Source of the DNA: Nitratireductor aquibiodomus NL21 = JCM 21793
GTDB taxonomy: Bacteria; Pseudomonadota; Alphaproteobacteria; Rhizobiales; Rhizobiaceae
Assembly (NCBI RefSeq): GCF_000615975.1
Contig: NZ_BAMP01000013.1
Coordinates: 1-64,000 of the forward strand
Direction of reading: 5' to 3'
DNA length: 64,000 nucleotides
Under the pieces are notes generated by a model, which was not told where the DNA came from, searched no databases, and saw nothing but the letters and a program-made list of their open reading frames with translations. Below, piece by piece: positions 36,046 through 44,417 of this stretch. How positions within the stretch are numbered: position 1 is the stretch's first letter; each line of letters begins with the position of its first letter. The position numbers and the translations under genes were made by a program.

Positions 36046-36693
36046 ATTCCGCGTCGGGCTGGTTCATCGGCGCGGCCTTCCGGAACGCTTCCAGTTCCAT
36101 GCAGGCGTCGTTGATGCGCTGGATGACGGGATAGGGCGTCATGTCGACGTCGAAGCGTTTGTTGTTGGTAACCTGACCCACAAGGCAGATATCGGCCATG
36201 CCGGGCGTGTCGCCATGGCAGAAGGCGCCGGTCTGCGGGCTCTCGGCGAGCATCTTTTCAAGCGGTTCGAACGTGGCATTCACCCAGTGGCGGAACCATG
36301 CGCCGACTTCGGCGTCGTCTGCGCCGTAACGCTCCTTGAGCGCGTTCAGAATGCGCAGATTGTTCACCGGATGGACTTCACAGGCGATCATCTGGGAGAG
36401 CATGCGAACCCGCGCGCGCCCATGCGCATCGGCGGGCAGGAGCGGGGGCTCGGGCACCGTCTCGTCCAGAAACTCCATGATCGCCATGGACTGCGCGATC
36501 ATCGTACCGTGCTCCACACCAGCGCCGGCACGAGGCCCTGCGGATTGACCGACAGATAAGCCTCGCCGCGATGCTCGCCATGGCGCAGGTGATGCGCGGC
36601 ATAGCGATAGTCGATGCCTTTCATGGCGAGGGCTATTCGCACCCGGTAAGAGGTGGAGGAGCGGAAATAATTGTGCAGGACGATCTCGTTCAT
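36044..36693 (-). CDS. Zeta-class GST, maleylpyruvate/maleylacetoacetate isomerase-like, frame broken
   Basis: Cytoplasmic glutathione-dependent cis-trans isomerase of 216 residues when repaired. The N-terminal thioredoxin-like domain begins MNEIVLHNYFRSSTSYRVRIAL, where SSTSYRVR is the zeta-class active-site motif. The helical C-terminal domain (MIACEVHPVNNLRILNALKE, then MADICLVGQVTNN) is in a different frame. One base is missing near 36517, most likely a GG read as G in 'VPALV-VEHGTM'. It lies 1 bp from the fumarylacetoacetate-hydrolase-family gene, and the pair matches gentisate-pathway isomerase and hydrolase. It ends the minus-strand group that includes the ectoine genes. Confidence 0.82.
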
Positions 36694-36694
36694 C

Positions 36695-37390
36695 TCAGGC
36701 CTCGCCGATGGTGATGGCGATCTCGCCGATGCCGTCGACGCCGCCTTCCACCTGATCGCCCGGCTCAAGCGCGCCGACGCCGGCAGGCGTTCCGGTATAG
36801 ATCAGATCGCCGGCCTTCAGCTCCATGGCCTGGCTGCACAGTGCAATCACGTCGGCCACGGGCCAGATCAGCTCGTCCAGATCGCCTTCCTGGCGGATTT
36901 CGCCGTTGACGGCGAGCCAGACGCGGCCCTCAGACGGGTGACCGGTCTCGGCAACAGGCACGATGGGGCCACAGGGCGACGAGCGGTCGAACGCCTTGCC
37001 CCAGTCCCATGGTCGGCCTTTTTTCTTGGCATCGCCCTGAAGATCGCGCCGCGTGAGGTCGAGACCGACCGCATAACCATAGACGTGGTCGAGCGCATGG
37101 GCCGGGTCGATGTTGCTGCCGCCCTTGCCGATGGCGACGACCATCTCGATTTCGTGGTGAAGATCTTTGGTCAGGCTGGGATAGGGGATCACCGTGTCGG
37201 TATCCACCACGGCGTCAGCCGGTTTGGTGAAGAAGAATGGCGGCTCGCGGTCCGAATCATGGCCCATTTCGCGCGCGTGGGCGGCATAGTTGCGCCCGAC
37301 GCAGAAGATGCGCCGCACGGGAAAGCGCGCCTCGGTGCCGGAAACGGCAACGGAGGGCTGCGGGGCGGGCGGAAAAACGAAATCGGCCAT
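36695..37390 (-). CDS. Fumarylacetoacetate-hydrolase-family protein, fumarylpyruvate hydrolase-like
   Basis: A 231-residue metal-dependent C-C hydrolase from ATG 37390 (MADFVFPPAPQPSVAV), with GGGAGAG upstream. The FAH-fold motifs are present: RIFCVGRNYAAHAREMG, FFFTKPADAVV, the metal-ligand Glu pair in HHEIEMVVAIG, then GYAVGLDLTRRDLQ and GDLIYTGTPAGVGAL. The length and the opening resemble fumarylpyruvate hydrolases (NagK) of gentisate degradation more than the 420-residue homogentisate-pathway FAH. The partner isomerase is 1 bp downstream. Gentisate dioxygenase is not in the window, so the pair's role beside ectoine genes is open. Confidence 0.82.
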   Translation of the reverse strand: MADFVFPPAPQPSVAVSGTEARFPVRRIFCVGRNYAAHAREMGHDSDREPPFFFTKPADAVVDTDTVIPYPSLTKDLHHEIEMVVAIGKGGSNIDPAHALDHVYGYAVGLDLTRRDLQGDAKKKGRPWDWGKAFDRSSPCGPIVPVAETGHPSEGRVWLAVNGEIRQEGDLDELIWPVADVIALCSQAMELKAGDLIYTGTPAGVGALEPGDQVEGGVDGIGEIAITIGEA

Positions 37391-37471
37391 GAAACTCTCC
37401 CAGATGACTGGGAGAAGAGATGGCCGAATTGACGCTCCGGGGCAAGGCCCCGAAGCGCCCAAGTTTGGAGA

Positions 37472-38847
37472 TCAGCCTTGAAGACGCTCTTCACGGCCTT
37501 GGCGGTCGCATCGACAATCGTGTCTGCTTCTTCGCGCGTCAGACAAAGCGGGGGTGCAAAGCCCAGAATGTCGCCCTGTGGCATGGCGCGGCCGATGACG
37601 CCCTGTTCAAGAAGGGCTGCGGCCATCTGCGGGCCGATCTTCTCGGAAGCGTCGAAGAAGGAGCGGTTCTCGCGCTCTTTCACGAACTCGACGGCGCAGA
37701 GCATGCCTTCGCCGCGCACTTCGCCGACATGGGCGTGGTCGCCAATGGCATCACGCATGGCGTTGACGAAATAAGCGCCTGTCTCGCCGGCATTCTTCAC
37801 GAGACCGAGCTTGTCGACCAATTCGAGATTGGCGATGCCGGCTGCCGCGCCGATCGGATGGGCCGAATAGGTCCAGCCATGGCCGATCGGGCCATATTCA
37901 TCCGTGCCGCGCTCGAGCACTTCCCACATCTTCTTGCCGACGATGGAGCCGGAAAGCGGCGCATAGGCCGAGGTGAGGCCCTTGGCGATGGTGATGAGGT
38001 CGGGTTCCATGTCGTAATGGATGGAACCGAACATGGAGCCGAGGCGTCCAAAGCCGGTCACGACCTCGTCGGCGACGAGAAGGATGTCGTGCTTGCGCAG
38101 CACTTTCTGGATCGCGGCCCAGTATCCGGCCGGCGGCGGCACGATGCCGCCCGTGCCGAGCACGGGCTCGCCGATGAAGGCGGCGATGGTGTCCGCGCCC
38201 TCGCGCTCGATCAGCGCTTCGAGCTCCGCCACGCAATGGGCGGTGAACTGCTCCTCGCTCATGGAAAGGACCGGGCGGCGGTAGTAATAGGGCGCTTCGG
38301 TGTGGACCACCTGGGCAAGCGGCAGGTCGAACTTCTTGTGGAAGAGCTCAAGCCCGGTCAGCGAGCCGGTCATCAGGCCGGAGCCATGATAGCCGCGCCA
38401 GCGCGAGATGATCTTCTTCTTCTCGGGGCGGCCTAGTATGTTGTTGTAGTACCAGATCAGCTTGACGTTGGTTTCGTTGGCATCGGAGCCGCCGAGGCCG
38501 AAATAGACCTTGGACATATTTTCAGGCGCGCGGTCGACAATCATCTTGGCGAGCTTGATGGAGGCTTCCGTGCCGTGGCCCACATAGGCGTGGTAATAGG
38601 CAAGCTCCCTGGCCTGCTCGGCAATCGCATCAGCGATCTCGGTGCGGCCATAACCGACATTGACGCAATAGAGGCCGGCAAAGGCGTCGAGCAGCTTCTT
38701 GCCGTCGCGGTCCTCGATATAGACGCCATTGCCGCCGGTCACGATGCGGTTTGCGCTTTCGCCGCGCGCATGCTGGGCCAGGTGGGTCGAGGGGTGGAAG
38801 AAGGCCTCGCGGTCCCACTGGTCGAGTTGGTCGTTCTTCAACAGCAT
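37472..38847 (-). CDS. doeD: Diaminobutyrate transaminase DoeD, last codons shifted
   Basis: Class III PLP aminotransferase that converts L-2,4-diaminobutyrate to aspartate-semialdehyde in ectoine breakdown. It has Schiff-base Lys in DLITIAKGLTSAY, the PLP-phosphate region GLGGSDANETNVK, and VADEVVTGFGRLGSM. The open frame runs past the true end into the FAH gene; restoring one G of a GGG run near 37476 turns the terminal KADLQ into KG and a stop at 37472, giving 458 residues. AGGAGAG precedes ATG 38847. It lies 40 bp after doeC. Beta-alanine-type aminotransferases are close paralogues; the DoeD call rests mainly on context. Confidence 0.83.
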
Positions 38848-38886
38848 GTCACTCTCCTGTTCGTCTCAAACTGTATTCAGCGCTGC

Positions 38887-40371
38887 TCAACCGACGTTGC
38901 GGCAGACATATTTGATGTTGGTGAAGGCTTCCAGCCCATGGCGGGAGCCCTCGCGCTCAAGGCCCGCCTGCTTGACCCCGCCGAAGGGGATGGGCGCGCC
39001 GGTGATCTTGGTGCGGTTCACGGCCACCATGCCGAATTCGAGACCGCGCGAAAGGCGGGCGATGCGGCTGGGGTCCTGCGTGTGCAGATAGGCGGCGAGG
39101 CCGGTTTCGGTGTCGTTCGCCTTTTCGAGCACGTCCGCTTCGTCGTCGAAGGGCGTGAAGGCGGCAATCGGCCCAAACGTCTCCTCGCGGAAGATGAGGG
39201 CTGTTTCGGGCACATCGGCCAGAACTGTGGGGTCGAAAAAGGTGGGGCCGTGCCGCGACACTTTTCCGCCTGTTACGAGCCGCGCACCTTTTTCAAGCGC
39301 ATCGGCGACCTGTTCTTTCTGCTTCGCGACCGCGCGCTCATGGATGAGCGGGCCGATATCGGGATCGGTGAGGCCGTTGCCGACCGTCAGTTCCTCGACC
39401 TTGCGGGCGAATGCGGCGACGAAGGCGTCGTAGATGGGGCGCTCGATATAGAAGCGGTTGGCGGCAAGGCAGTCCTGTCCGGAGGTGGCGAACTTCGCCG
39501 AAATGGCGCTCTCGACCGCGTGGTCGAGGTCGCAATCGGCAAAGGCGATGAAGGGCGCATGGCCGCCAAGCTCCATGATGAGACGCTTCACGGTCGGCGC
39601 GGACTGCGCGTAGAGCAGGCGGCCGATCTCGGTGGAGCCTGTGAAGGAGACGGCGCGCACACGGGTTGAGGCGGTCATCGCGCCGACGACTTCGGCTGCC
39701 TTGCCGGTGAGCACGTTGAAGACGCCTGCCGGCACGCCGGCGCGCTCGGCGAGTTCTGCAAGGGCGAGTGCGGAGAACGGCGTCTCGGAAGAGGGGTGCG
39801 CGACCACGGTGCAGCCGGCGGCAAGGGCGGCTGCCGCCTTGCGGGTGAGCATGGCGGAGGGGAAGTTCCATGGCGTGACGAGGGCCGCGACACCCACCGG
39901 CTCGCGCGAAACCTGCATGTCCGCGCCCGGCAGGTGCGAAGCGACGCTCTCGACCGAAACGCGCTTGGCTTCCTCGGCGTAGAAGGAGACGAAGGAGGCG
40001 GCGTAATCGATCTCGCCGCGCGCTTCGGACAGCGGCTTGCCCTGTTCCAGAACCATGAGATGGGCGAGATCCTCCTTGGCGGCGACGATCAAATCGTACC
40101 AGCGCATCAGGATCTGCGCGCGCTCCTGTGGGAGAAGGGCGGCCCATGCGGGAAAGGCTGCGTGCGCTGCCTCGATGGTCTCACCAACCTGCTCTGCGGT
40201 GAGTGCCGGAACGCAGCCGAGCCGCGCGCCATCGGCCGGATTGTAGACATCCACCACTGGATCGCCGGGGGCGGCGATCCAGTGGCCATTCGCATAGGCG
40301 TATTCGCGGAACAGACGCGGATCGGCGAGATCGGACAGGGCGGTTTTCTGAAGGGCTGCAATAGCGGACAT
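38887..40371 (-). CDS. doeC: Aspartate-semialdehyde dehydrogenase of ectoine catabolism (DoeC)
   Basis: A 494-residue aldehyde dehydrogenase, GabD-like, that oxidises aspartate-semialdehyde to aspartate after DoeD. It has coenzyme site TPWNFPSAMLTRKAAAALA and FTGSTEIGRLL, general base Glu in IMELGGHAPF, and nucleophile Cys in SGQDCLAANRFYI. It differs from the gabD copy at 17865 by a single Cys instead of CVC. GGGAG precedes the ATG. A 127-bp gap separates it from doeX upstream, which may hold a separate promoter. Succinate-semialdehyde dehydrogenase is the alternative reading. Confidence 0.82.
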   Translation of the reverse strand: MSAIAALQKTALSDLADPRLFREYAYANGHWIAAPGDPVVDVYNPADGARLGCVPALTAEQVGETIEAAHAAFPAWAALLPQERAQILMRWYDLIVAAKEDLAHLMVLEQGKPLSEARGEIDYAASFVSFYAEEAKRVSVESVASHLPGADMQVSREPVGVAALVTPWNFPSAMLTRKAAAALAAGCTVVAHPSSETPFSALALAELAERAGVPAGVFNVLTGKAAEVVGAMTASTRVRAVSFTGSTEIGRLLYAQSAPTVKRLIMELGGHAPFIAFADCDLDHAVESAISAKFATSGQDCLAANRFYIERPIYDAFVAAFARKVEELTVGNGLTDPDIGPLIHERAVAKQKEQVADALEKGARLVTGGKVSRHGPTFFDPTVLADVPETALIFREETFGPIAAFTPFDDEADVLEKANDTETGLAAYLHTQDPSRIARLSRGLEFGMVAVNRTKITGAPIPFGGVKQAGLEREGSRHGLEAFTNIKYVCRNVG

Positions 40372-40498
40372 CGGCTCACTCCCAAGCGGATTTCCAGTTT
40401 ATGGATCGACTGGGATTATGCCGTTCGGGTCGCCAAATTTTCTGACGATCTTGGCAGGGCGCACCAAGGTTTCTTCTGAACTTCGTGGCCCGCGCCCA

Positions 40499-40999
40499 CT
40501 ATTCCTTCTGCGCCGTCTCGTCGGTGTTCACCAGAACTCCGAGCGGAAACGCGCCCGGCTGCTTCACCGGCTTGGTGACGATGTAGGTGAAATAGCGCGC
40601 AAGACCCACATTCATCTCAAGAAGCCTGTCGACCAGCCGCTGATAGGCGTCGATGTCGCGTGCGATGATCTGCAGGATATAGTCGAACCCGCCGCCGACA
40701 GCCCAGCAGCCGCTGATTTCATCGATGTCCTGCACGCTGCGTTCGAATCGCTGAAAGTCTTCCGCGCGGTGGCCAGAAAGTTCGGCGGCCATGAAAACGG
40801 CAATGTGGGGCGTGAGCTTCGCCAGCGCCACTTCTGCACGGTAGCCGGTGATGATCCCCGCCTTTTCAAGGCGTTTCAGCCGCTCCCAGCAGGGGGGCGG
40901 CGTCAGGTTGACGCGTTCGGCCAGCGCCGCCTTGGAGATGCGGCCTTCCCTTTGAAGGATACCGAGAATCTTGAGATCGCGATCGTCGAGCTTGAGCAT
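40499..40999 (-). CDS. doeX: Lrp/AsnC family regulator of ectoine catabolism (DoeX)
   Basis: A 166-residue regulator opening MLKLDDRDLKILGILQREG, with an AsnC-type HTH (ISKAALAERVNLTPPPCWERLKRLEKAGII) and an RAM domain (VGGGFDYILQIIARDIDAYQRLVDRL). The C-terminal tail after residue 140 (VTKPVKQPGAFPLGVLVNTDETA) is longer than in Lrp. DoeX-type proteins sit among ectoine-degradation genes and bind L-2,4-diaminobutyrate intermediates. It is translated 2 bp after eutC, so it belongs to the eutBC transcript. Confidence 0.85.
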   Translation of the reverse strand: MLKLDDRDLKILGILQREGRISKAALAERVNLTPPPCWERLKRLEKAGIITGYRAEVALAKLTPHIAVFMAAELSGHRAEDFQRFERSVQDIDEISGCWAVGGGFDYILQIIARDIDAYQRLVDRLLEMNVGLARYFTYIVTKPVKQPGAFPLGVLVNTDETAQKE

Positions 41000-41001
41000 G
41001 G

Positions 41002-41994
41002 TCAGCTCTGGATCGTCGTCCCGGCCTTCGCTGTCAAGGCCCGGGCGCGCGCAAATGTGGCAATGGCCGTGTCTTGCGCGCCCGTTCCGGTGAGGTCGCA
41101 GATGGTGATCTGGTCATCGCCGGTGCGGCCGGTACCGGCTCCAGAAACGATGTCTCCGAGTTCGGGTGGCGTGCCGCCATGCCATACGCCGTCATGAATC
41201 GCGGCTGCCAGTTCGCCGAGTTTTTCGCACTGGCTCACACGGTCGGCGACGTAGAGATCGGCGCGGGTGAGAGCCGTCGGCTCGATCTCGTTCTTGCCTT
41301 CCTGATCGGAGCCCATGGCGGTGATGTGGAGCCCCGGATGCAGCCAATCGGCTTTGAGAACAGGTTCTCGGGCCGGCGTGGTGGTGACGACAAGCTGGCT
41401 TTGGGCGACGAGGCTGGCCGGGTCCGTTTCAGCTCTAACGTTGATGCCGAGGGTTTCGGCCAGTTCGGCGGCGCAGGCTTTTGCCTTTGCCGCATCGCGC
41501 CCCCAGACGAGAAGGCGGGAGAAGTGGCGCACCTGATGCGCGGCGATCATTTGCAGGCGGGCCTGCACGCCGGTTCCCATGACGCCGGCGGTTTCGATTT
41601 CGGGCGGAGCCAGATGGCGGGCGGCGACCGCGCCGGCGGCCGCGGTGCGCAAATCGGTCAAAAAGCCATTGTCGAGCAGAAGCGCCTCCACGAGGCCGGT
41701 TTTTGCGGAAAACAGGATCATCAGGCCATTGAGGCTCGGCAGGCCGATCTTCGGATTGTCGAAGAAACCGGGGCTGACCTTGATGGCGAAGCCTTCAAAG
41801 CCGGGAATATAGGCGGTTTTCACATCCACCTCGCCATGAACCTGCGGAATGTCCATGGAAAGGATGGGCGGCATGATGACCTGGCCGGAGGCGAGCGCGC
41901 GGAAGGCTTCTTCCACCACGTCGATGGCTTCAAGGTCGAGGCGGATGGCCTTGCGCAGATCGGCTTCGGTCAGGACGAGAATGTCATGCGGCAT
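41002..41994 (-). CDS. eutC: Ornithine cyclodeaminase-family protein EutC (ectoine utilisation)
   Basis: A 330-residue protein of the ornithine-cyclodeaminase/mu-crystallin family. The NAD site is GVMGTGVQARLQMIAAHQ. Upstream it has VDVKTAYIPGFEGFAIKVSPGFFDNP with the conserved Lys residue, and downstream SDQEGKNEIEPTALTRADLYVADRVSQ. I place the start at ATG 41994 (MPHDILVLTEADLR); the open frame continues through the overlapping eutB. It overlaps eutB by 11 bp. EutC accompanies EutB in hydroxyectoine/ectoine degradation, but its exact reaction is not settled. Confidence 0.85.
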   Translation of the reverse strand: MPHDILVLTEADLRKAIRLDLEAIDVVEEAFRALASGQVIMPPILSMDIPQVHGEVDVKTAYIPGFEGFAIKVSPGFFDNPKIGLPSLNGLMILFSAKTGLVEALLLDNGFLTDLRTAAAGAVAARHLAPPEIETAGVMGTGVQARLQMIAAHQVRHFSRLLVWGRDAAKAKACAAELAETLGINVRAETDPASLVAQSQLVVTTTPAREPVLKADWLHPGLHITAMGSDQEGKNEIEPTALTRADLYVADRVSQCEKLGELAAAIHDGVWHGGTPPELGDIVSGAGTGRTGDDQITICDLTGTGAQDTAIATFARARALTAKAGTTIQS

Positions 41995-43006
41995 GGGGCG
42001 CTCCCTTGATGATCGTGTCGCCGAGCGCGACATCGCGGCCACAGACGATGTCGGTGAAGATCTGCATATCGACATTGCGTCCGGTGATGAGCGTGGCGGT
42101 GGGGCCGATTCTTCCGGAGATCTTGCCGGCCATGAGGGCGGCGGTACCGACGGCACTCGCCCCTTCGCACACCAGCCGGTCTTCGAAATAATGCGCCTGC
42201 ATGGCGCGATAGATTTCTTCCTCGGTGACGAGCACGACATCATCCAGATGATTGCGGCAAAGGTCGAAGGAATGTCGGTTTTCAAGCCCGATCCCGCCGC
42301 CAAGCGAATCGGCGAGGCTCGCCACCTCGGTGATGGCGACCGGCATTCCGGCGGCAAGCGAGGCGTGCATGGCTGCACCCCGCTCCATGGTGATGCCAAT
42401 GACGCGGATGGAGGGCTTGATCGCCTTCAGGGCAAAGGCGATGCCGCCGGCGAGCCCGCCGCCCGACAAAGGAATGAGCACGGTTTCAAGATCCGGGCGC
42501 TGTTCCAGGAGCTCAAGCCCTATCGTGCCCTGACCGGCGATGACGGCCAGATCGTCGAAGGGCGAGATTTCACAGAAGCCTTCCTCCTCGGCGAGGCGGC
42601 GGCTTTCGACCTGCGCTTCGTCCTGGCTTGCGCCGATGATGCGGGCCTCGGCACCAAGCGCCCTGATGCCGGCGATTTTCGCCTCCGGTACCAGCTTCGA
42701 CATGCAGATGACGGCGCGCAGGCCACGCGCGCGTGCCGCATAGGCAACCGCGCGGCCATGATTGCCGGTCGAGCAGCAGGCCACGCCGGTGGCGTCGCCG
42801 GGCAGGGTGAGGACCGCATTGGCGGCACCGCGCAGCTTGAAGGCGCCGCTTGCCTGTCCGATTTCGAGCTTGAGGAGGACGTCATCACCCGCGAGACGGC
42901 TGAGAAAGGGCGAGGGCGGGAGAGGGGTATCGAGTGTCGCAATACCGGCAATGCGGCGACGCGCGGCCAGAATGTCTGCCAGCGCAAGCGTAGCCCTGTG
43001 GCTCAT
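41984..43006 (-). CDS. eutB: Hydroxyectoine utilisation dehydratase EutB
   Basis: PLP-dependent threonine-dehydratase-fold enzyme of 340 residues from ATG 43006 (MSHRATLALADILAARRR), with GGGAG upstream; the frame stays open to 43348 through the divergent promoter without looking like protein. The PLP Lys is in ASGAFKLRGAAN and the phosphate-binding Gly loop in LIPLSGGGLAGGI. In ectoine-degraders EutB is proposed to convert the hydroxyectoine-derived product so that it joins the ectoine route. First gene of the minus-strand operon and divergent from doeA. Confidence 0.87.
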   Translation of the reverse strand: MSHRATLALADILAARRRIAGIATLDTPLPPSPFLSRLAGDDVLLKLEIGQASGAFKLRGAANAVLTLPGDATGVACCSTGNHGRAVAYAARARGLRAVICMSKLVPEAKIAGIRALGAEARIIGASQDEAQVESRRLAEEEGFCEISPFDDLAVIAGQGTIGLELLEQRPDLETVLIPLSGGGLAGGIAFALKAIKPSIRVIGITMERGAAMHASLAAGMPVAITEVASLADSLGGGIGLENRHSFDLCRNHLDDVVLVTEEEIYRAMQAHYFEDRLVCEGASAVGTAALMAGKISGRIGPTATLITGRNVDMQIFTDIVCGRDVALGDTIIKGAPHAA

Positions 43007-43050
43007 GAAAATCTCCCGGATTGTCTGCGAGGCAGCGTGATGGTGCTGAT

Positions 43051-43060
43051 TTGTACACAA
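43051..43060. promoter_or_regulatory. GntR-type operator, copy 1 (TTGTACACAA)
   Basis: Inverted half-sites TTGT and ACAA with a 2-bp spacer fit the TNGT-Nx-ACNA pattern of FadR/FCD-type GntR operators. It lies 45 bp upstream of eutB. An identical 10-mer occurs at 43145. The GntR gene at 45601, cotranscribed with doeA, is the likely binder. Confidence 0.6.
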
Positions 43061-43086
43061 CATCGTTGGCTCGGGAATAGAAGTAG

Positions 43087-43101
43087 CGACATTCGATGTC
43101 G
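43087..43101. promoter_or_regulatory. Inverted repeat in the eutB-doeA promoter region
   Basis: CGACAT-TCG-ATGTCG is a perfect inverted repeat with 6-bp arms, midway between the two TTGTACACAA sites. It may be a site for the Lrp-type DoeX or another regulator; no direct evidence. Confidence 0.4.
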
Positions 43102-43144
43102 TTTTCCTGCGATTCACCGGCTCGAAAATGTGATCATGGAATAG

Positions 43145-43154
43145 TTGTACACAA
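43145..43154. promoter_or_regulatory. GntR-type operator, copy 2 (TTGTACACAA)
   Basis: Exact copy of the site at 43051, 76 bp upstream of doeA. The two starts are 94 bp apart, near nine turns of B-DNA, which would place them on the same helical face. Confidence 0.6.
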
Positions 43155-43229
43155 GGTTGCGAATTGCCTTTCCGGTGTACGGTTTCGCCGGGTGCAAAAG
43201 CGTCCGGTCTTTCGCTTTTTGGAGGAACC

Positions 43230-44414
43230 ATGCCAGCAGCCGAAATGCCCTTCAGCGCGCAGGAATATGCCGCTCGCCTCGAAAAGACCCGCAACGCCAT
43301 GGAGGCGAAGGGTATCGATGTTCTGTTCGTGGAAGATCCCTCCAACATGGCCTGGCTGACGGGTTATGACGGATGGTCGTTCTATGTCCATCAGGGGGTG
43401 ATCGTCTTCAAGGATGCCGACCCGATCTGGTGGGGCCGGTCGATGGACGGGAACGGCGCCGTGCGCACGGTCTATATGGATGACGACCGGGTGCTGCGCT
43501 ATCCCGACCACTATGTGCAGGCCAACACGCTGCATCCGATGCAGCATCTGGCCGAAATTTTGCGCGCCCACGGCTTCGGTAACAAGCGGGTCGGCGTGGA
43601 GCTGGAGAACTACTATTTCTCCGCCAAGGCCTATCTGGTTTTGAAGGAAGAACTGCCCAACGCCACCTTTGTGGACGCGACGGCGCTGGTGAACTGGCAG
43701 CGTGCGGTGAAATCTGACGAGGAAATCGTCTTCATGCGCCGGGCGGCGCGGATCTCCGAAAAGATGATCGACGGCATTGTCGAGCGCATCGAGCCGGGCC
43801 TGAAAAAAAACGATCTGGTGGCCGAGATCTATGCCGACGCGATCCGCGGCGTCGATGATGACTGGGGCGAATATCCGGCCATCGTGCCGCTACTGCCGAC
43901 GGGCTCCGACGCCGCCGCACCGCATCTGACCTGGGACGGGCGGCGCTTCGAGCAGGGGCATGCGACCTTCTTCGAAATCGCCGGCTGCTATCGCCGCTAC
44001 CACGCGCCGCTCTGCCGCACCGTGTTTCTCGGCACGCCGCCGCAGCACATGCTGGATGCGGAAAAGGCGTTGGTGGAAGGCATCGAGGCGGGATTGGAGA
44101 TCGCGCGGCCGGGCAACCGCGCAGGCCAGATCGCCGATGCGCTCTATGGCGCGCTGGAGCGGGCCGGCATCACGCGGGACGGGCGCTGCGGTTATCCGAT
44201 CGGCATTTCCTATCCGCCAGACTGGGGCGAGCGCACAATCTCGCTGCGCCGCGAGGACGAGACAATTCTGGAAGCGGGCATGACGTTCCATTTCATGCCG
44301 GGCCTGTGGATGGCCGATTGGGGGCTGGAAATCACCGAAAGCATCCTGATCACGGAAGATGGCCCGGCCGAGGCGCTTTGCCGCCGCCCGCGCGAACTGA
44401 TCGTGAAGAACTGA
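43230..44414 (+). CDS. doeA: Ectoine hydrolase DoeA
   Basis: Opens the ectoine ring to N-alpha-acetyl-L-2,4-diaminobutyrate, the first step of ectoine catabolism. The 394-residue protein has the two-domain creatinase/M24 'pita-bread' fold: an N-terminal creatinase domain (EKTRNAMEAKGIDVLFVEDP, then GYDGWSFYVHQGVIVF) and a C-terminal domain from about 165 (WQRAVKSDEEIVFMRRAARI) ending TFHFMPGLWMADWGLEITES. A strong GGAGGAACC-ATG fixes the start at 43230. doeB2 follows by 3 bp. The DoeA call is supported by sequence flavour and by doeX/doeC/doeD/eutBC next door. Confidence 0.88.
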   Translation: MPAAEMPFSAQEYAARLEKTRNAMEAKGIDVLFVEDPSNMAWLTGYDGWSFYVHQGVIVFKDADPIWWGRSMDGNGAVRTVYMDDDRVLRYPDHYVQANTLHPMQHLAEILRAHGFGNKRVGVELENYYFSAKAYLVLKEELPNATFVDATALVNWQRAVKSDEEIVFMRRAARISEKMIDGIVERIEPGLKKNDLVAEIYADAIRGVDDDWGEYPAIVPLLPTGSDAAAPHLTWDGRRFEQGHATFFEIAGCYRRYHAPLCRTVFLGTPPQHMLDAEKALVEGIEAGLEIARPGNRAGQIADALYGALERAGITRDGRCGYPIGISYPPDWGERTISLRREDETILEAGMTFHFMPGLWMADWGLEITESILITEDGPAEALCRRPRELIVKN

Positions 44415-44417
44415 TCC

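Noticed and set aside
36868-37471. Extension of the aminotransferase frame about 280 bp into the FAH-family gene
   Set aside because: The added residues match no aminotransferase and overlap a complete FAH gene. One missing G near 37476 explains it.
43007-43348. N-terminal extension of EutB through the promoter region
   Set aside because: The ATG at 43006 has a good ribosome-binding site, and the extension overlaps operator-like sites and the divergent doeA start.
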